From the NCBI GenBank assembly GCA_023014335.1, contig JAECYW010000017.1:124001-188000 (forward strand): a stretch of 64,000 nt of DNA, given 5' to 3'. Below are positions 1-11,900 of this stretch, piece after piece (the first letter of the stretch is position 1; each line of letters starts with the position of its first letter). The position numbers and the translations under genes are program-made. The notes under the pieces were generated by a model. The model ran no database searches, was not told where the DNA came from, and saw only the letters and a list, made by a program, of their open reading frames with translations. The stretch comes from Galerina marginata. Its lineage: Eukaryota; Basidiomycota; Agaricomycetes; Agaricales; Galerinaceae.

Positions 1-105
1 AGGCGCCTCTTATCGATTACCCACGGTTCGATTACAATTCCTGCTTCATCTTTGTCTTTACCCTAACGTCGACTCCGAAGTCGTTCCCGTTTTCCAAGGA
101 GAACA

Positions 106-1171
106 ATGTCAGCCCTTGCAGATGAAGATGGGCCCAGTACATCCAGCAGTCAGCCAAAGTCAACGTTCACCCAAGACGACGAATATTATTTCGGAGGTTG
201 GTTCGTCACTTTTGAGGTGGGACGTCGTCCTGTATTTTCCGGAGCAAGTCAGAGCTAATTAAAAATTTATTATAACCCGTTTGAATAACAGGTTGAAGGC
301 CGACTCTTTAGGGTTCCGAGTCATCAATTCTTCAACGAATCTCCTGATTTTGTCGACCTCTACAAGCTTTCCCATCGCGGCATGGACAGTGATGACCCAA
401 TAAAATTGGAAGATATTCATCAGCACGATTTTCGATGTTTATTAAAGGCCTTGTACCCACTGTGAGCTTTGTGTGTGTCAAATCATATTGATCCTGAACC
501 TAGAGTTTGTCTCTCCGAGATCCGTCTCTCTACAACTATCGATGTCGAAGGCCGAATGGATTTCTGTTTTGACCCTGTCTTCAGAGTGGAGGTTTCTTCG
601 TCTAAGAGGGATGGCTATATCTGAATTGGAGCGTTTGGAATCACTTACATCTATTGAAAAGATTTGTCTCGGCCGGGACCTGCATATTTCCTCCTGGGTC
701 GTTGCAGGATATGTGGAGCTGGTCAAAAGGGGTGACACGATCACAGACGAGGAGGCAATCGACATTGATACCGGCTACATTACGACTGTCTACAAACTAT
801 TCAGGATACGGGAGCTCTGGTTGGCCAAGAGAATCTCATCGGCCTCGTCCACGGTCGACACCATTTTCAAAGATCAACTAGATCGCATTTTCGAAGAAGA
901 ACAAACTTTAAAGGAATTGTCTAAAAAAGATGAAGCTAAATTGCTTGTCGAAGAGGAGGAAAGATTGAAGTTTGTCGACGAAAGGAGAAAGGAGGAGGAG
1001 GAGGAAGAGAGAAGGCTTATGGCAGAAGAAATGCTTCGGGAAATGACGAAAAGAGAAGAGGACGAGAGAATAATGGCCGAAGAACAAAGGAGATCAGTCC
1101 TTAATATGCAACTTGAATCATCCCGGGGTGCAGTAGGAAAGCTTGGCAAAAAGAAAAAGATGTTGCGTTAG
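106..1171 (+). CDS. BTB/POZ domain protein with charged C-terminal coiled coil
   Basis: Three exons: 106-216, 292-461 and 520-1171 (310 aa), with introns of 75 and 58 nt. The start is the ATG at 106. After a Ser/Thr-rich leader, residues about 28-140 carry the BTB fold as seen in Agaricomycete proteins: a GGWFVTFEVEGRLFRVPSHQFF stretch (split in the gene by intron 1), then F-x-D-L-Y-K-L, then a P-I-K-L-E-D-I strand and a D-F-R-C-L-L-K-A-L-Y-P helix cut by intron 2. Exon 3 continues with the E-W-I-S-V-L-x-L-S-x-E-W helix typical of this family. Residues about 215-300 are extremely Glu/Lys/Arg rich and should form a long single helix or coiled coil. BTB domains mediate dimerisation or Cul3 adaptor contacts; this family is expanded in mushrooms with mostly unknown roles. 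A second, decayed BTB copy lies 0.7 kb downstream. Exon joins are inferred from GT-AG signals and frame. Confidence 0.8.
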
Positions 1172-1881
1172 GACCCAAAAGAGTTTATTTTGTCTGCTGA
1201 GCCTGTCACTTTGTTTCAGAAATTTCAGCATGTATTTCTCCGTTTCGACTTAGTTATATTGTTTCCCTTGTTTCTCTGGCTTCTCCCTTGCTTCTTCGAG
1301 CTTGCAAACTCCTCATCCATTCTGTAGTAAACTGTCTCCTGACCAGACCAATATGTGCAGCTGAAACCCTCGAAGTTTGAAATCACTCCTTTGCCTTCCC
1401 ACCACAACCATTGGCTCCCAAAGCAAGTTTCCGCACATTTATTTACTTGTCGAGATTCTCACGACAGTTATATTGCTTAACAACCTACAAGTTACAAAAT
1501 TGCAAGGTATTACTAGCCGCAACCCTCGAGGATGGGCGCTTAATTTTCGAATTTGTCACCGTTGGTTAGGTTTTATGTAACGCCAGACATAGTTCAACGC
1601 TCTATTGCTGGAACTCAAATCAACTTCCTATCCAACAGACCTTCTCCGGAATGACGACGGGTAACTCGAATGTGAATGAATTTTGCTACAGGTTGAAAAA
1701 GGTCCCTCGCGGCACGCACCTCACACTGGCGTGTGCGAGAAGTACTCATCGTTCAAATCAATCCCAATCTCGATGTTCGATAGCCACCGATTCATATAAT
1801 CACGTCTTTACAATCTTCCATGCAAGAACAAGCTGTTGGTGATAGTCTTCTCTGCACAGAGGAGATCAGGGCGATGTAATC
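1172..1881. other. Intergenic, no gene seen
   Basis: Spacer between the BTB gene and its decayed neighbour. Short open frames here show no recognisable domain and no consistent splice pattern. It probably holds the 3' UTR of the upstream gene and eroded 5' sequence of the BTB relic. Confidence 0.5.
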
Positions 1882-2231
1882 TTACTTTGGTGGTCACCAC
1901 GTCGTTTTCCAGGTGAGAGCCCATACCCGGCATATTTCTGCATTCTCTAATCTGTCTCTAATGCGTTATCTTGTCGAAATAGGCAGAAGATTATATACTT
2001 TTCAAGGTTCCAAGCGATCCTCTGATTAGAAGATCAGCACTGTCTTCTACCATGTTCAGACTCTCACAAGGGACAGGAAACGAAATACTCGGAGAAGGAA
2101 TGTCTCCGGAACGCCAAATTATGCTGCCTAGCATCGTAAAACCCACGGAATTTGAAAGCGCTTATGATGCACTCCGTAATATGCAGAAGGATCACAATAC
2201 TTTCGTTCCTATATTACCGGCAAAAGCGTAG
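1882..2231 (+). pseudogene. Decayed second BTB/POZ copy
   Basis: Two short coding-like pieces, 1882-1914 and 1983-2231, can be joined by a clean 68-nt GT-AG intron. The first gives YFGGHHVVFQ, matching the start of a BTB fold. The second begins A-E-D-Y-I-L-F-K-V-P-S and ends with a stop at 2229-2231. The layout parallels the intact BTB gene at 106-1171 (F-x-V-P-S, then M-F-x-L, then E-G-x-x-P-E, then an aliphatic strand). However, an in-frame TAA lies directly upstream at 1879-1881, no acceptable start is visible, and the C-terminal helices are missing. I read it as a truncated tandem relative. An unrecognised upstream exon that rescues the frame remains possible. Confidence 0.55.
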
Positions 2232-2338
2232 TGCTAGAGTAGTGATAAACAGGTGGAATCAAGTTAGTTCACTACAAATTCCTGGGACAGAAAACGTACC
2301 GCGTACTTAAATGTGAAAAATAATTACTGAGCAAAGGC

Positions 2339-2944
2339 TTATACAGATATGACCTTCAGAGACGGTACTGGCGACGGATCCGAGGAAGGAAATGAGCTCT
2401 CCTTGGGCGGTCGACTCTGGTAGCAAATAATTGCAATGACACAAAGAATTAACGCCTCTAATACCGCAAGAGCGGTGGAACCTATCAACACGAAAACCGT
2501 CCGTTCGTAGTGGTGTGTATCGCAAATTTCCATCTGGGTATCCGCAGAGAATATGCAAATCCTCGTCTTGACGAATGATCGGGCTCCCAACGCGCAAGTG
2601 ATCATGGAGAATAGCCAAACCGCGGCTAGAAAGCAAATGTACCCTATGCTTCGCCAAGACGATGGGCGGAAGGGGAGCTGCATATCAATTTGACGGGAGT
2701 GTTGCCATATTATTAGGAGGGCTGCTACATGGAATGGTGTTGAGAGGACGTAGGCGATAATTGTGGGTATGGAGTGCAGCCGGGAGATCGAAACAATGAT
2801 GAGGGAGAAAGCGAATGGGAACAATGAGATGGCAAGGGATATGTATGTGAGAACTACGAAGAAGCGAGGCAGCTTGTCTGGCTCTTTGGTGACCAGAGTG
2901 CCTGTTGTAGAGGCCGCGTCGGAGTCTTGGACGGCGATGATCAT
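2339..2944 (-). CDS. Four-transmembrane-helix protein, function unknown
   Basis: Single-exon reading frame of 201 aa starting at an ATG at 2942-2944. Four hydrophobic segments are clear at about residues 26-50, 57-80, 100-122 and 148-176. The N-terminus is short and polar, and the C-terminal tail is Ser/Pro rich, probably cytosolic. The third and fourth helices flank a loop with two cysteines (near C-I-F-S and E-I-C-D-T) that could form a disulfide on the non-cytosolic face. The topology resembles MARVEL-like or other small tetraspanning proteins common in Agaricomycetes, but no family motif is decisive. It is transcribed convergently to the BTB locus. Localisation to plasma membrane or endomembranes is inferred from hydrophobicity only. 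Confidence 0.6.
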   Translation of the reverse strand: MIIAVQDSDAASTTGTLVTKEPDKLPRFFVVLTYISLAISLFPFAFSLIIVSISRLHSIPTIIAYVLSTPFHVAALLIIWQHSRQIDMQLPFRPSSWRSIGYICFLAAVWLFSMITCALGARSFVKTRICIFSADTQMEICDTHHYERTVFVLIGSTALAVLEALILCVIAIICYQSRPPKESSFPSSDPSPVPSLKVISV

Positions 2945-3647
2945 ATTTGGAGAGCGAGTTAACTCTACAGTCGTCAGCTGGGGTGCAAGATAATGCGCAG
3001 TGACTTAGCGGACGAAAGAGAGGAGTCTTGTTGAGTACTTAATCACCAGCATGTACACAGCCGCAGAGCCTGAGATGATGAGAGAGTCTGACATTCCGCA
3101 GCTTGCAGAATCCAAGTATACCGATATCATTCTTTTTGAGGACCATAAACTGCCATGCAAGGCTAATGCAAGGGGTAAAGATCATTGCGAACGACTTCAT
3201 CCATCGTAGTATGCAGGAGGTATGACTCGGATGCCAGTGGAATAGTGCGCACAGCGCACTGTTCATGTCCTGAAAGCCTAGCTAGTCCAAGGTCAGTCGG
3301 GGTAACTCGAATTACTAGATTCTGAGTCGGGTGACAGCAAGGCTGTACGCAGCTATACGCAGATGCCCGTAGCTTAGGAAGACGGTGACGGCAGATTATA
3401 ATTAGGACCGATTCTCAAGATTGACCCCGGACCGGTGGGCACCGTAACTTTTGTTACCGGCGGCTAAATGTAGTTTTGAAATGCGGATTGGGAAAATTAC
3501 TACAAAACAATTAGGTTAAGTAATGAGAGATAGTCTATCTAGAATATAATGAGGTAATATAAGGTAGTAGTGATGGACCGAAAATGAATACACAGCGACA
3601 GCAGAGGTGATAATGCCAAAGGCAGTCGACAACAGTAACGGAATAAT
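2945..3647. other. Intergenic, no gene seen
   Basis: About 700 nt between two minus-strand genes. No open frame here shows a recognisable domain. The stretch should contain the promoter of the membrane-protein gene and the 3' UTR of the Ser-rich gene. Confidence 0.5.
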
Positions 3648-4181
3648 TCACCAGACCTCAACGCGTCCGACGACTGAATCAGCCGGAGGCGCGCGTTCAT
3701 AGAGCATTGCCTGAATGGCACTCCTCCATTTTTCTTCCACTGAGACCGTGCATTCCTTCTCCACCCACAACCTCAGCCCACGCTCCGTCCCAGACAGCTC
3801 CTTGTCCCTCTGAACCTGAATGAAATCCAGCTCTTCTTCAAAAGCATCGGTACTGCGCATGCAATCAAGGCGGCGGAAGAGCTTATGGGCAGGCGAGTTG
3901 GGTGGGGTAGTGCTCCGCGAGGCTGAGCGGATGATGGTGCGGGTTGTCTGGTACCCGTCTTCTTTTTCGAAGACATCGGTGGAGTGGACCTCCTTTTTGG
4001 ATTTAAAGAAGAGACTGGAGACCGATAGAGTGGAGGTGGCGGACTCTTCTGTCGAGTACGAGGACGAGTGGTCAACGGTGCTGCTATCGCTGCTACCCGA
4101 TCCGGATTCGGAAGTACTCTCATCGGAAAGGGAGGTGCCTCCCGAAAGAACGGCGACTGTGTGGTCTTCCCATGGCTCCAT
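3648..4181 (-). CDS. Serine-rich acidic hypothetical protein
   Basis: Single-exon frame of 177 aa with ATG at 4179-4181 and TGA at 3648-3650. The N-terminal third is very Ser/Glu/Asp/Thr rich (residues about 10-50) and probably disordered and phosphorylated. A middle stretch has an R-S-A-S-R-S-T-T-P-P-N-S-P motif, a plausible proline-directed kinase target. The C-terminal part (about 105-170) is more ordered, with an F-E-E-E-L-D-F-I-Q-V-Q-R-D-K-E-L helix and a W-x-x-A-I-Q-A-M-L-Y-E-R helix. I do not recognise the family. Its upper-strand complement is also open, but the composition and ordered C-terminus favour the minus strand. Confidence 0.5.
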   Translation of the reverse strand: MEPWEDHTVAVLSGGTSLSDESTSESGSGSSDSSTVDHSSSYSTEESATSTLSVSSLFFKSKKEVHSTDVFEKEDGYQTTRTIIRSASRSTTPPNSPAHKLFRRLDCMRSTDAFEEELDFIQVQRDKELSGTERGLRLWVEKECTVSVEEKWRSAIQAMLYERAPPADSVVGRVEVW

Positions 4182-4917
4182 TACGAGGGACGACGTGCGG
4201 ACGGGGGAGTTTTTGGGTGATTCAGTGCGGTGTCCGAGTGTAGCTGTCGTCGCAATAGTAAGCGATGAGGTTTTCTGAAATGATTCTAATGTAAGTGGAC
4301 GGTCCTCAAAGCAAGTGGCACAATTTATTTATTTTACTTACGCGACGTTTTGTGAGATCGAAGCGCTGAGAATCCATATATCCGCCACGAACACAAGTCA
4401 TGAATGATTTCGATAAATGTGAGGGTTTGAAAGGGAAAAGAATAATCGGGGGGACGCCTTTAGTTGTTTTGTCGCTGGGAGGGATGTGTAAAACAGCCCA
4501 AAAGTAATGATCTTGCCGGGTAGAGCGCAGCGTGCTTTATATATCTCGTCGGCTGTTAATGTGTGGCACGAGTCCATGCAGTCAGGACTGTTAACGCATT
4601 GTTCATTTGGGCCATAAGTTTGGATAGTGGCCCCTTGTCCAGATAAAGACACCAACTTGGATAGTGGCCCGCATTTCCTAACCTCGGTGGCTGGTGCTTC
4701 GACCTTGAAAACAAGTCAATCATTTGCCACGAAGGGCCGGTAACAGATGTGGGTGCTATGGGTGAGTTAACGGCTGGAAGATGCGTGTTTGTGATCATCG
4801 TGAAGGGTAAGAGCAGCTGTACATTGGCGTGGCAGGTAGCCTCATGTCCAAGCGTTTCGACTGTTCATTTTGCTGACAGTATAAGTATACCTCTGAACGC
4901 AATTCTCGAGCCCCAGA
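4182..4917. other. Intergenic divergent region
   Basis: About 740 nt separate divergently transcribed genes, so it probably carries two promoters. An imperfect direct repeat containing the words GGATAGTGGCCC occurs near 4621 and 4659. No domain-bearing frame was found. Confidence 0.45.
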
Positions 4918-5612
4918 ATGATTGCTAAAGACGAACTGACAATGACGTTAACCGATACCATACCCAACCCCGGCGAAACAAAGACGAAACAAAGAGTGGT
5001 TATGGCCCCTCTTTTGAGAAAGGTGCGCCACTCGGAGTCTTTTCATGGTCAGGCCCTTTTCTGTCAGCACGCTAACGTGACCAAATCATATACAGGCGCA
5101 ATCGTCGCCTCGTATAACAGGAGTGAAAGAAGAGGATCCCATTTCATTTCCTAGAGAGCTCCAAGAGCAGGTGGCTGGTGCGAAAAGGAATTTAGCCGAG
5201 CCCGAACGATGGATGTGCGTCGTTGTACGCCGAGAGAAGATAAACTATGCCGTTGGCCATCTAGTCCAACTCGAGAAGGGCAAGGTAAGAGAGTATTGCA
5301 GTTTGTTTGCGATGATCTTGATTCAGTTCTTCCGGCGCATCAAAAGTAGATACTCCAATGACTCGGAGAACGTGCCAGTGGATGTTAGGACAGTAATTTT
5401 TGGGTTTTCCTCTTGGGAAGGCATAAGTAAGGACAGAATCAGCGGTTCTTTGAATGATGGTAATTTTGATGAGATTGTAGATGGCTGATCCTTACATAGT
5501 TTTGTTAACTTGGCGAGACCATGACGTGAATTATGGTGATTTCGGGATGGCCATGATGGATCCTATGGGCGCACCAATGATTTTCATGATCATCGGCCTG
5601 GAAGGGATTTGA
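4918..5612 (+). CDS. Small hypothetical protein, three-exon model
   Basis: Model: 4918-5022, 5096-5284 and 5481-5612 (141 aa). The first intron (5023-5095, 73 nt) is phase 0 with good GT-AG signals and joins two well-behaved frames. Exon 2 has an E-R-W-M-C-V-V-V-R-R-E-K-I-N-Y-A-V-G-H-L-V-Q-L core that looks like a beta strand/helix unit. The last exon begins A-D-P-Y-I-V-L-L-T-W-R-D-H-D and ends in a Met/Ile-rich hydrophobic segment before TGA. The second intron would be 196 nt, long for this window, so an intermediate exon or different 3' end is possible. I do not recognise a domain. Confidence 0.4.
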
Positions 5613-5985
5613 TTCCCGCGTGCAAAGAGGTACAAGAGTTTCATAGATGAGATAAGGACAAGAATAGTAGCACATCATCGATGCATCATCCACAATATTC
5701 TGCAGATATTCGTATTCTCGGCAAGAAGTCTTCGAACGTTCGAATTTAAGGTTGTAGATCAGGGAGCGAGAGTCGGGATTGCTTGATTTTTTCCCGAGAG
5801 CAAGCAGAGCGTGTAGGTTTAATCCAGGTTTTTGACGCTCTGTAGAGACGGAGAAAGCTGTGGATATTGTCGTTGTCGTGAAGAAGTCGTTCTAAGGTCG
5901 TGGGAAAGGTTTAATTGTCGTCGCCTCCGATTTTTCTGGCGCTTGTCTGCTCACCTTTTTGCTCGTTACTCATTTGCTGTTTCTC
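5613..5985. other. Intergenic spacer
   Basis: About 370 nt between two plus-strand genes. It probably contains the promoter and 5' UTR of the LYR-motif gene. No additional gene was seen. Confidence 0.45.
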
Positions 5986-6613
5986 ATGAACATCCAAAAC
6001 CGTCTACCTGCTACGTTTCGAAGTCTTTACCGCCTTTTTCTTCGCACGTCTTCAGCAGCCGTCCTCCATCAACGACAGGCGAGGAAAAATTTAAGGGAAC
6101 GCTGGCGGCCAATCTTTGATGATGGGGCGAAAGTTACCCAGGAACTTCAACACAAGCCTGCCGACGCGACGCATTCGTGGATACGGGGACGAGAGGAGTG
6201 GCTTAGAACTTGGAATATACGCGGTATGTACTCGAGTCTCCTGGTCGTTACGACCAACATCAACCAACACGTTGATGACAGTGGACCATACACTGGAATT
6301 GCTGTACGCGTCCTCTCAGGCTCGTGGCTTACCGCACAGGCTTACGCGCAATCTTGGCTTCATGGTCGCGAACGAGAAACAACGCCTAATCACGAAAGTA
6401 ACGCGATCCACCAAATGGGACCCAATTAACCCACGAACAGTTCTGAATGCTAAAGAATTTAAGCAGATAGAAAATAGGACCAAGTATGAACAGTTTCAGG
6501 AGAATGCCAATGGGGCTCTGGGTGAAATCATTCGTATGGCTGAAGCTACTGGAAGCCTGACACTTGGGCGGAATAATGTCCCGGTCAGGCGATGGCCTCG
6601 AAGCCGAAAATGA
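5986..6613 (+). CDS. LYR-motif (Complex1_LYR-like) mitochondrial protein
   Basis: Two exons, 5986-6223 and 6282-6613, with a 58-nt phase-1 intron whose split codon gives Val (189 aa). The first ATG in frame, at 5986, is preferred. The N-terminus has the family signature: R-S-L-Y-R-L-F-L-R at about residues 12-20, followed by a basic helix (R-Q-A-R-K-N-L-R-E-R-W). LYR proteins bind acyl carrier protein and the Fe-S transfer machinery and assist assembly of respiratory complexes or mitoribosomes in the matrix. The second exon holds a helix H-T-L-E-L-L-Y-A-S-S-Q-A-R-G-L-P-H-R-L-x-R-N-L and a basic C-terminus. Length exceeds the roughly 90-130 aa of many LYRM proteins, so the exact orthologue (complex I, II or III assembly) cannot be assigned. 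Confidence 0.7.
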
Positions 6614-7308
6614 AGGTAGAACCCTGGGGAGAAACTGTTCATTTTGGGCTCTCGGCTTGCTCTCCTTTCCCGCGGAGTTGTGGAAATCTCCTCATGTCCT
6701 TATTGAAAGCTAGCTAGGTCAGTTTCCTGTCTCGGATAATTCGTCTAACCTCTATTGATTTTGTATCCCGAAGCAGCTCTCATTGCAAAGTTTCATATCA
6801 GTCATCCCGCTTCTTGAGCGGCATAGGCAACCCATCAATCAGCCCCGATGGACGACAATTGCATACGGCCATAGATACTACTGCGCCGTCGGCTAGTAGA
6901 GACCGCCTGTGCAGACCATGGCGGCTATCTCAAGATTAAGCCTTACCTCCAGACCCCAAACCATCATCCAGCCGGCGCCCCTGCAGTTTGATAGATCACT
7001 CGTTCCTCGTTCGTGGTCAAGAAGGCACTCTTGATACACACCGCCCTGGCTCAGCGCCGGAGTCTTTTGATCGTATCCATGATCCCCACGCCGAATAAGC
7101 ATATTTCCCCGAATTGTCACGACGTGTACTTCTGTGATGTCGTGTTTTTTAGATGCAAAGCATCTGTATAAAGGTAGATAAGTTTTACATCGAGGCAGGA
7201 TCGCAATTCATCCCAATCTTTCGTTTCTTTCGTTTCTCCCCACATTCAGGTGCTGCCTAGACCTGCGTCTGTTACAACCTTACCACTTCGTTCTTTCATT
7301 CCTCGACG
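6614..7308. other. Intergenic with likely promoter of the downstream gene
   Basis: About 700 nt. A TATAAAGG lies at 7167-7174, about 140 nt upstream of the ATG at 7309, followed by a CT-rich tract (7216-7245) as is common near fungal transcription starts. No gene was seen. Confidence 0.5.
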
Positions 7309-8226
7309 ATGCCTGCATCTGAATTAGCCGCTTCTTCAACTTCCACAATAGTTGCCGGCCAACCTTTGCTTTCATTGGAGATGCCAGATGATTTCACAAA
7401 GGAGTCCACAGATTTGTACATTCATTTGAGCCCATTCCCGAGCTACAGCTGGGATGTACAGGAAGATCTCGAGAACGTGAGTAGGAGAACCCAGGAATTC
7501 AATTATAGGCTTACCTGTCTTTTCTAGGTTCATCGAAGTGATGAATCTGCGACAAGCAGTCCCCCTCCCACACCAGGACTGTTATGGGACTCGCGCTCAA
7601 GCTTGGGTGATATTTACGACGAACTCCCGCACTCTGTCTTCGAAGATTGGGAAGATCCACTTTCCCCAAGTATCACTGTCATTGTGGAAGAGGATGGTGC
7701 CCAAGCCGTACTCATTGCCCCCGACAGCCCGTTTTATCACCCTCCCCCATCACCACCACCTTTTTCGACTCAATTCTTGCCTGAGGACGGCACACAACCG
7801 GCCAAGAAAGACAGTATCCGCGACTCTGAGCTTACTTCTGAGATTCCGCCAACTTTGATCACGGTCAAGAAATCTGACAGCCCGCGGCGAATCAAAGGGA
7901 AAATGTTATTCCTGGACACAGAAACATCTACTGGAAGCAGAACTGGCTCCAACCTGTCCACATCGATATACCCAACGGTCGTGGATGACATCTCTTGGGC
8001 CCCGGAAGGGTTCATGTATGGCCCCGACGTTCCGCTAGATCCGTTGGAATGTATTTACTCAGCTGGTGACGTTAGTCCTGTCGACCGCTGGGATACCGAG
8101 GTATGTGGTTGTCAAGGATAATAATTCGGAGGCGCAGAATTAAGAGCTGATCCGTGTTTTGTTCTATTTCAGAAGTTGTGGTCGCCAATCATACTCAGCC
8201 CTCTCCGCACTGCCCCGTGCAATTGA
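7309..8226 (+). CDS. Acidic Pro/Ser-rich hypothetical protein
   Basis: Three exons, 7309-7476, 7528-8100 and 8173-8226 (264 aa). Both introns (51 and 72 nt) are phase 0. The protein is acidic and largely disordered. It has a P-P-P-T-P-G-L-L-W-D-S stretch after the first intron, an acidic E-D-W-E-D-P-L motif followed by an I-T-V-I-V-E-E-D strand, and a P-P-P-S-P-P-P-F tract at about residues 128-137. The C-terminal exon adds K-L-W-S-P-I-I-L-S-P-L-R, which looks like a short linear docking motif. I do not recognise a family. If intron 2 is retained, translation would end six codons later, so the last exon could be alternative. Confidence 0.6.
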
Positions 8227-8913
8227 GCTGGGACACAAACCCCTGCTTTTAACCTATCTTTGACTTGCACTTCAGGATGAAACGAGTCTTCAAGAATACC
8301 CCTCAGTCCTCCTTGTAGCCTTCATCTGGTCCACTCCTTTTCTAATTTATGTATTGTACACCCTATTCATTACTTATATTGTAGCTTTTCCGTTGATAGA
8401 AGTGTACTCTACTTACTCCTTCCTTCAGTATCTTCGGCCCTTGTATGTACAAGGCATGTAAATGCTGTACATTACCAAAAACCACCTCCACAGTCTCTAT
8501 TATCACCTGTTCGCCTTCCACATGTATTTCTCTCTTCCATTGATCGGACTCTTGAGAATTATTGCCTGCAATAGATCTGATTTATACCCCGGTTTATTCC
8601 GGCTTGTAAGAAAAACGGGAGCAAAGACTATTTTGGGCTTGGGAGTTCTGCTCCGCACGTCACGGCCTCGAGGCCCGCAAGCGCCGCCAACGAAGTCATG
8701 TTCATGTTGATGACTTTCACAGCTGCCTGCTGAGGCTGCACAGGCTTTCACCCTTTCTTTGCTTTCTGGCGCAGGTTTGGCTGTTAATCCTTGACGAGAT
8801 TCGGCCACGTCAGGTTCGTCCTTTGATCTTCAAGTCTGTCCTATCCTGGCAAAATAGAACTCCAAGATCTGATTTCAACTCTGATTTCTTTCGGTTTGTA
8901 GTAGCATCCAAAG
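8227..8913. other. Intergenic, no gene seen
   Basis: About 690 nt between two plus-strand genes, presumably 3' UTR then promoter. T/C-rich with short spurious frames only. Confidence 0.5.
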
Positions 8914-11900
8914 ATGTCCAGCTCGTCTCCATCACCAGCGTCAGATGAGTCAAGTTCAGAAGGGTACAGCTCTCTTTGTTCGATTGAGTCAAGACTAATC
9001 AAAACATTCTGTTTCTAGAGAAGTTCTACGGGACTTTGTGAATGAAGCCATCGCTAAAGCTCAGACCGCGATGTCTCCTCGATCAGCACTGCTTTCGCAT
9101 TCGTCGTTGCGAACGGCTCCACTGTCTGACCCCCCTAGTGACCTTGCCAACGGCCTCGTCGATACAAGAGGCCAGCTCCGAAAACGGAGCACAGGCAAGC
9201 GCCGGCAGCGAGCATTGGAAGTCGGCAGGCCCTCCGCTCTCTCACAGCTCGTTGATGTTGATATTTCTCGAAAAGATCCGACAACTGAAGTGATGAGATT
9301 GCGCGAGATCTTAAAGACCGTCGAGAAGAATGCTCATTCCGAAACTCGACGCGCCAAGGAGCTGCAACGGGCCAATCAAGAGGCACAGCAGCGTTTTCAA
9401 AAGCTCAACGAAACCAAACTCGTCGCCGAACAGGAAGCGGCAAAAGCCAAACAGGAGATCCGTCTTTTCCAATATCAGCTCGAGAACGCGCAGAAGGAAA
9501 TCGAGAGGACTCAGGATACTGTAAAGAAGATAGAGAAACAAAGGGATGAAGCGGAAGCCGACGCTGCTCGGGCTCGGGCGAAGGCAAGAAAGCTTCATGA
9601 ACAAAAATTGGTTCTCACCGCACGCGAGGAAGGAAGACGCCTTGGTTTTCAGGCTGGATTCGAGCATGCGCGGACTGAACGTCAAATGATCACTGCACGG
9701 AGGCATTCAGATGCTCCTCGTCCCAGACAAAATCTCATCGAAGCTGGTCCTAGCAATTCCAGCGAGAAGGGTAAGGGAAGAGAAAGGCCTTACTCTCCGC
9801 ATGAAGAGGATCGCCATTCTCAACGGCCCTCAAATCGTGCCCACAACCGACCTCCACCTCGAGACGACGATATTATTTCAAGCCCTGATAGCCTTGAGAT
9901 GTCTCCTTCCCAACTTCCTCTTAAGGGTCTACCTCCCATGAACATGCGTCCAGACCCGCCAGCGCAACCCGGTACAGCACAGTCCACCCCGCTTCGTCCT
10001 TTTAGAGCACCGACGGAGTCGGAGGCATCTACACCGAGACACTCGCAACTTCCGCCACGAACTTCAGAGCAACCTATACTCACACAACAATTTCCTCCAC
10101 GCCAGGCGCCACCTCAGGAGCCTCTACCGCAACCGCAACCTCAACCACCACAATCGCAACCGCAACCTAGTCTACCCCAATTACGGAGTACAACCTCTCT
10201 CGTAGAATACTGGGATCCTGAAATACCACCACCCTCGCAGATACGGGAATACAACTCTTCCGAAAACCCACACGAGATAATCGCCAGAATGCCACGAGAT
10301 CAATGGGTTACAGCGCAGAAGCACAGCGAGATAAGAGGATTGCCCCAGTATCCAGGGAAAAACCCTCCTTCACTCTTGCCGCCACCCCGACAATCTGGGC
10401 CATCAAATATACGAACCAATGCCCCCCCTGCGAAAGCCGTCAAGTTTCCAAAGCTATCGAGACCATCGATATCACAGAAGGCTGCCTCTTGGTATCGCTC
10501 TTGGAGTCAAAGGAAGCAAAACAAGCCAGTTATTGACCCCGTCCCCGAAGAAACTGCCACTACACCGACCACTGCGCCGCCTCTTACTTCATCTACACTC
10601 AATCAATCTCAGCCTCCCACTAGTGCTACGGAACCTTTAACTACCGCTGGGTCGACAGAAATGTATGGTACGGCACCACAACCTACTCCATCATGGTACC
10701 AAGCGAAACAGCCATTCGTTCCTGCCCCGCCGTCTGTGCGAAGTCAGGATTACATTCACGCCAGACGTCGGCCCACTTCTGACATGGCGTCCGTCTCCAC
10801 ACGGGTGTCCCAGTTCGACCTCTTGTCCACACCTAATCTCCATGCGCAGAGCGTCAGAAGCGGGAAAGAGGGCAAGAAGGTCAAGGAAAAAGAAAGCTAC
10901 TTGAGTGTTATCAAGGAGGATCCATCAAGTAGAGGAAACACACCTAGTACTGATCGATATCTCGCCACGGGAGTGATGCCTAGAGATCCCATGAGGTCCA
11001 TAGCGTCATCTATGGCTCAGCCTAACTTTGGACAACCCTCATTGCACCAACAACCTTCCTATGGTACCATGAATAGTTCTGTACGTATTCTATCGAAATC
11101 TTTTGATCATCGCATCGTTTTGATATTTCGTTGCATTCGTCTTTCATAGGTCCAAAACCGACGTCGGCCACGCCCGCCAGAGATCGCAGTTCCCGATCAT
11201 GATGAAGTCCTGGAGCCCGCTGGTGTCGCCTACGCACGTCATTCTCAAGGTGCCAGTGGAAGTTCTCTCGGACGGCATGGCTATCCTGGGCCTGACCTAA
11301 CACGTCGGCCTTCCCGCATCTCGGAGAGGACCACTCCAGACACTTCTATAGTGATTGATGTTGTTCCTCCTGTAAGAGATTTTTATAATTTACGTTTCGT
11401 GTTCTAACCTTCTCTGTCTACAGTCTGGTGTCGCGCCTCCTGTTGTTAATTCACCCCCTCATACTGGAAGGAACCACCTTAGTCCTTATCACACCTTCCG
11501 ACCTGCACAGTCTGTCACATCTCTGCGAACGCAAGGTGGTACTCGTGTCGAGCCTCCTGCTTTTACGGAAAATCGACCATCGTCTGCTGCGGACTCCCGA
11601 CGCAGGTCAAAGCAGAGCCTGAACAGCTATGCCGCCGACCCAGCATATGGATATCCATCGACACCGAGAGCGAACCAACGCCCGCCTTCCACGACCTCTC
11701 ATGCACCGTCAGGCATGAACGGCCAATACATGGACCCTGCGCAGACCTACACACCACGACCACCAGCACGGCCTGAGAGCGTTCGTTCGTCGGCGTCCAG
11801 GAAGCCTCCTCCGCCTATGGCCAGTCAAACGAGCCTGGTACCCAATCCTCCAGATGTCGCTCAATCTGGACTGAGTTTGGCATCTCCAATGCACCACTCT

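Noticed and set aside
874..1149. Ser-rich open frame on the minus strand of the BTB gene
   Set aside because: It is the antisense shadow of the Glu/Lys/Arg-rich coiled coil and has no domain.
3820..4278. 152-aa plus-strand frame opposite the Ser-rich gene
   Set aside because: Shadow frame. The minus-strand protein has the more protein-like C-terminus and a clean ATG.
7477..7527. Read-through of intron 1 of the acidic protein as coding
   Set aside because: The frame reaches a stop within the intron. Splicing gives a long continuous frame with canonical signals.
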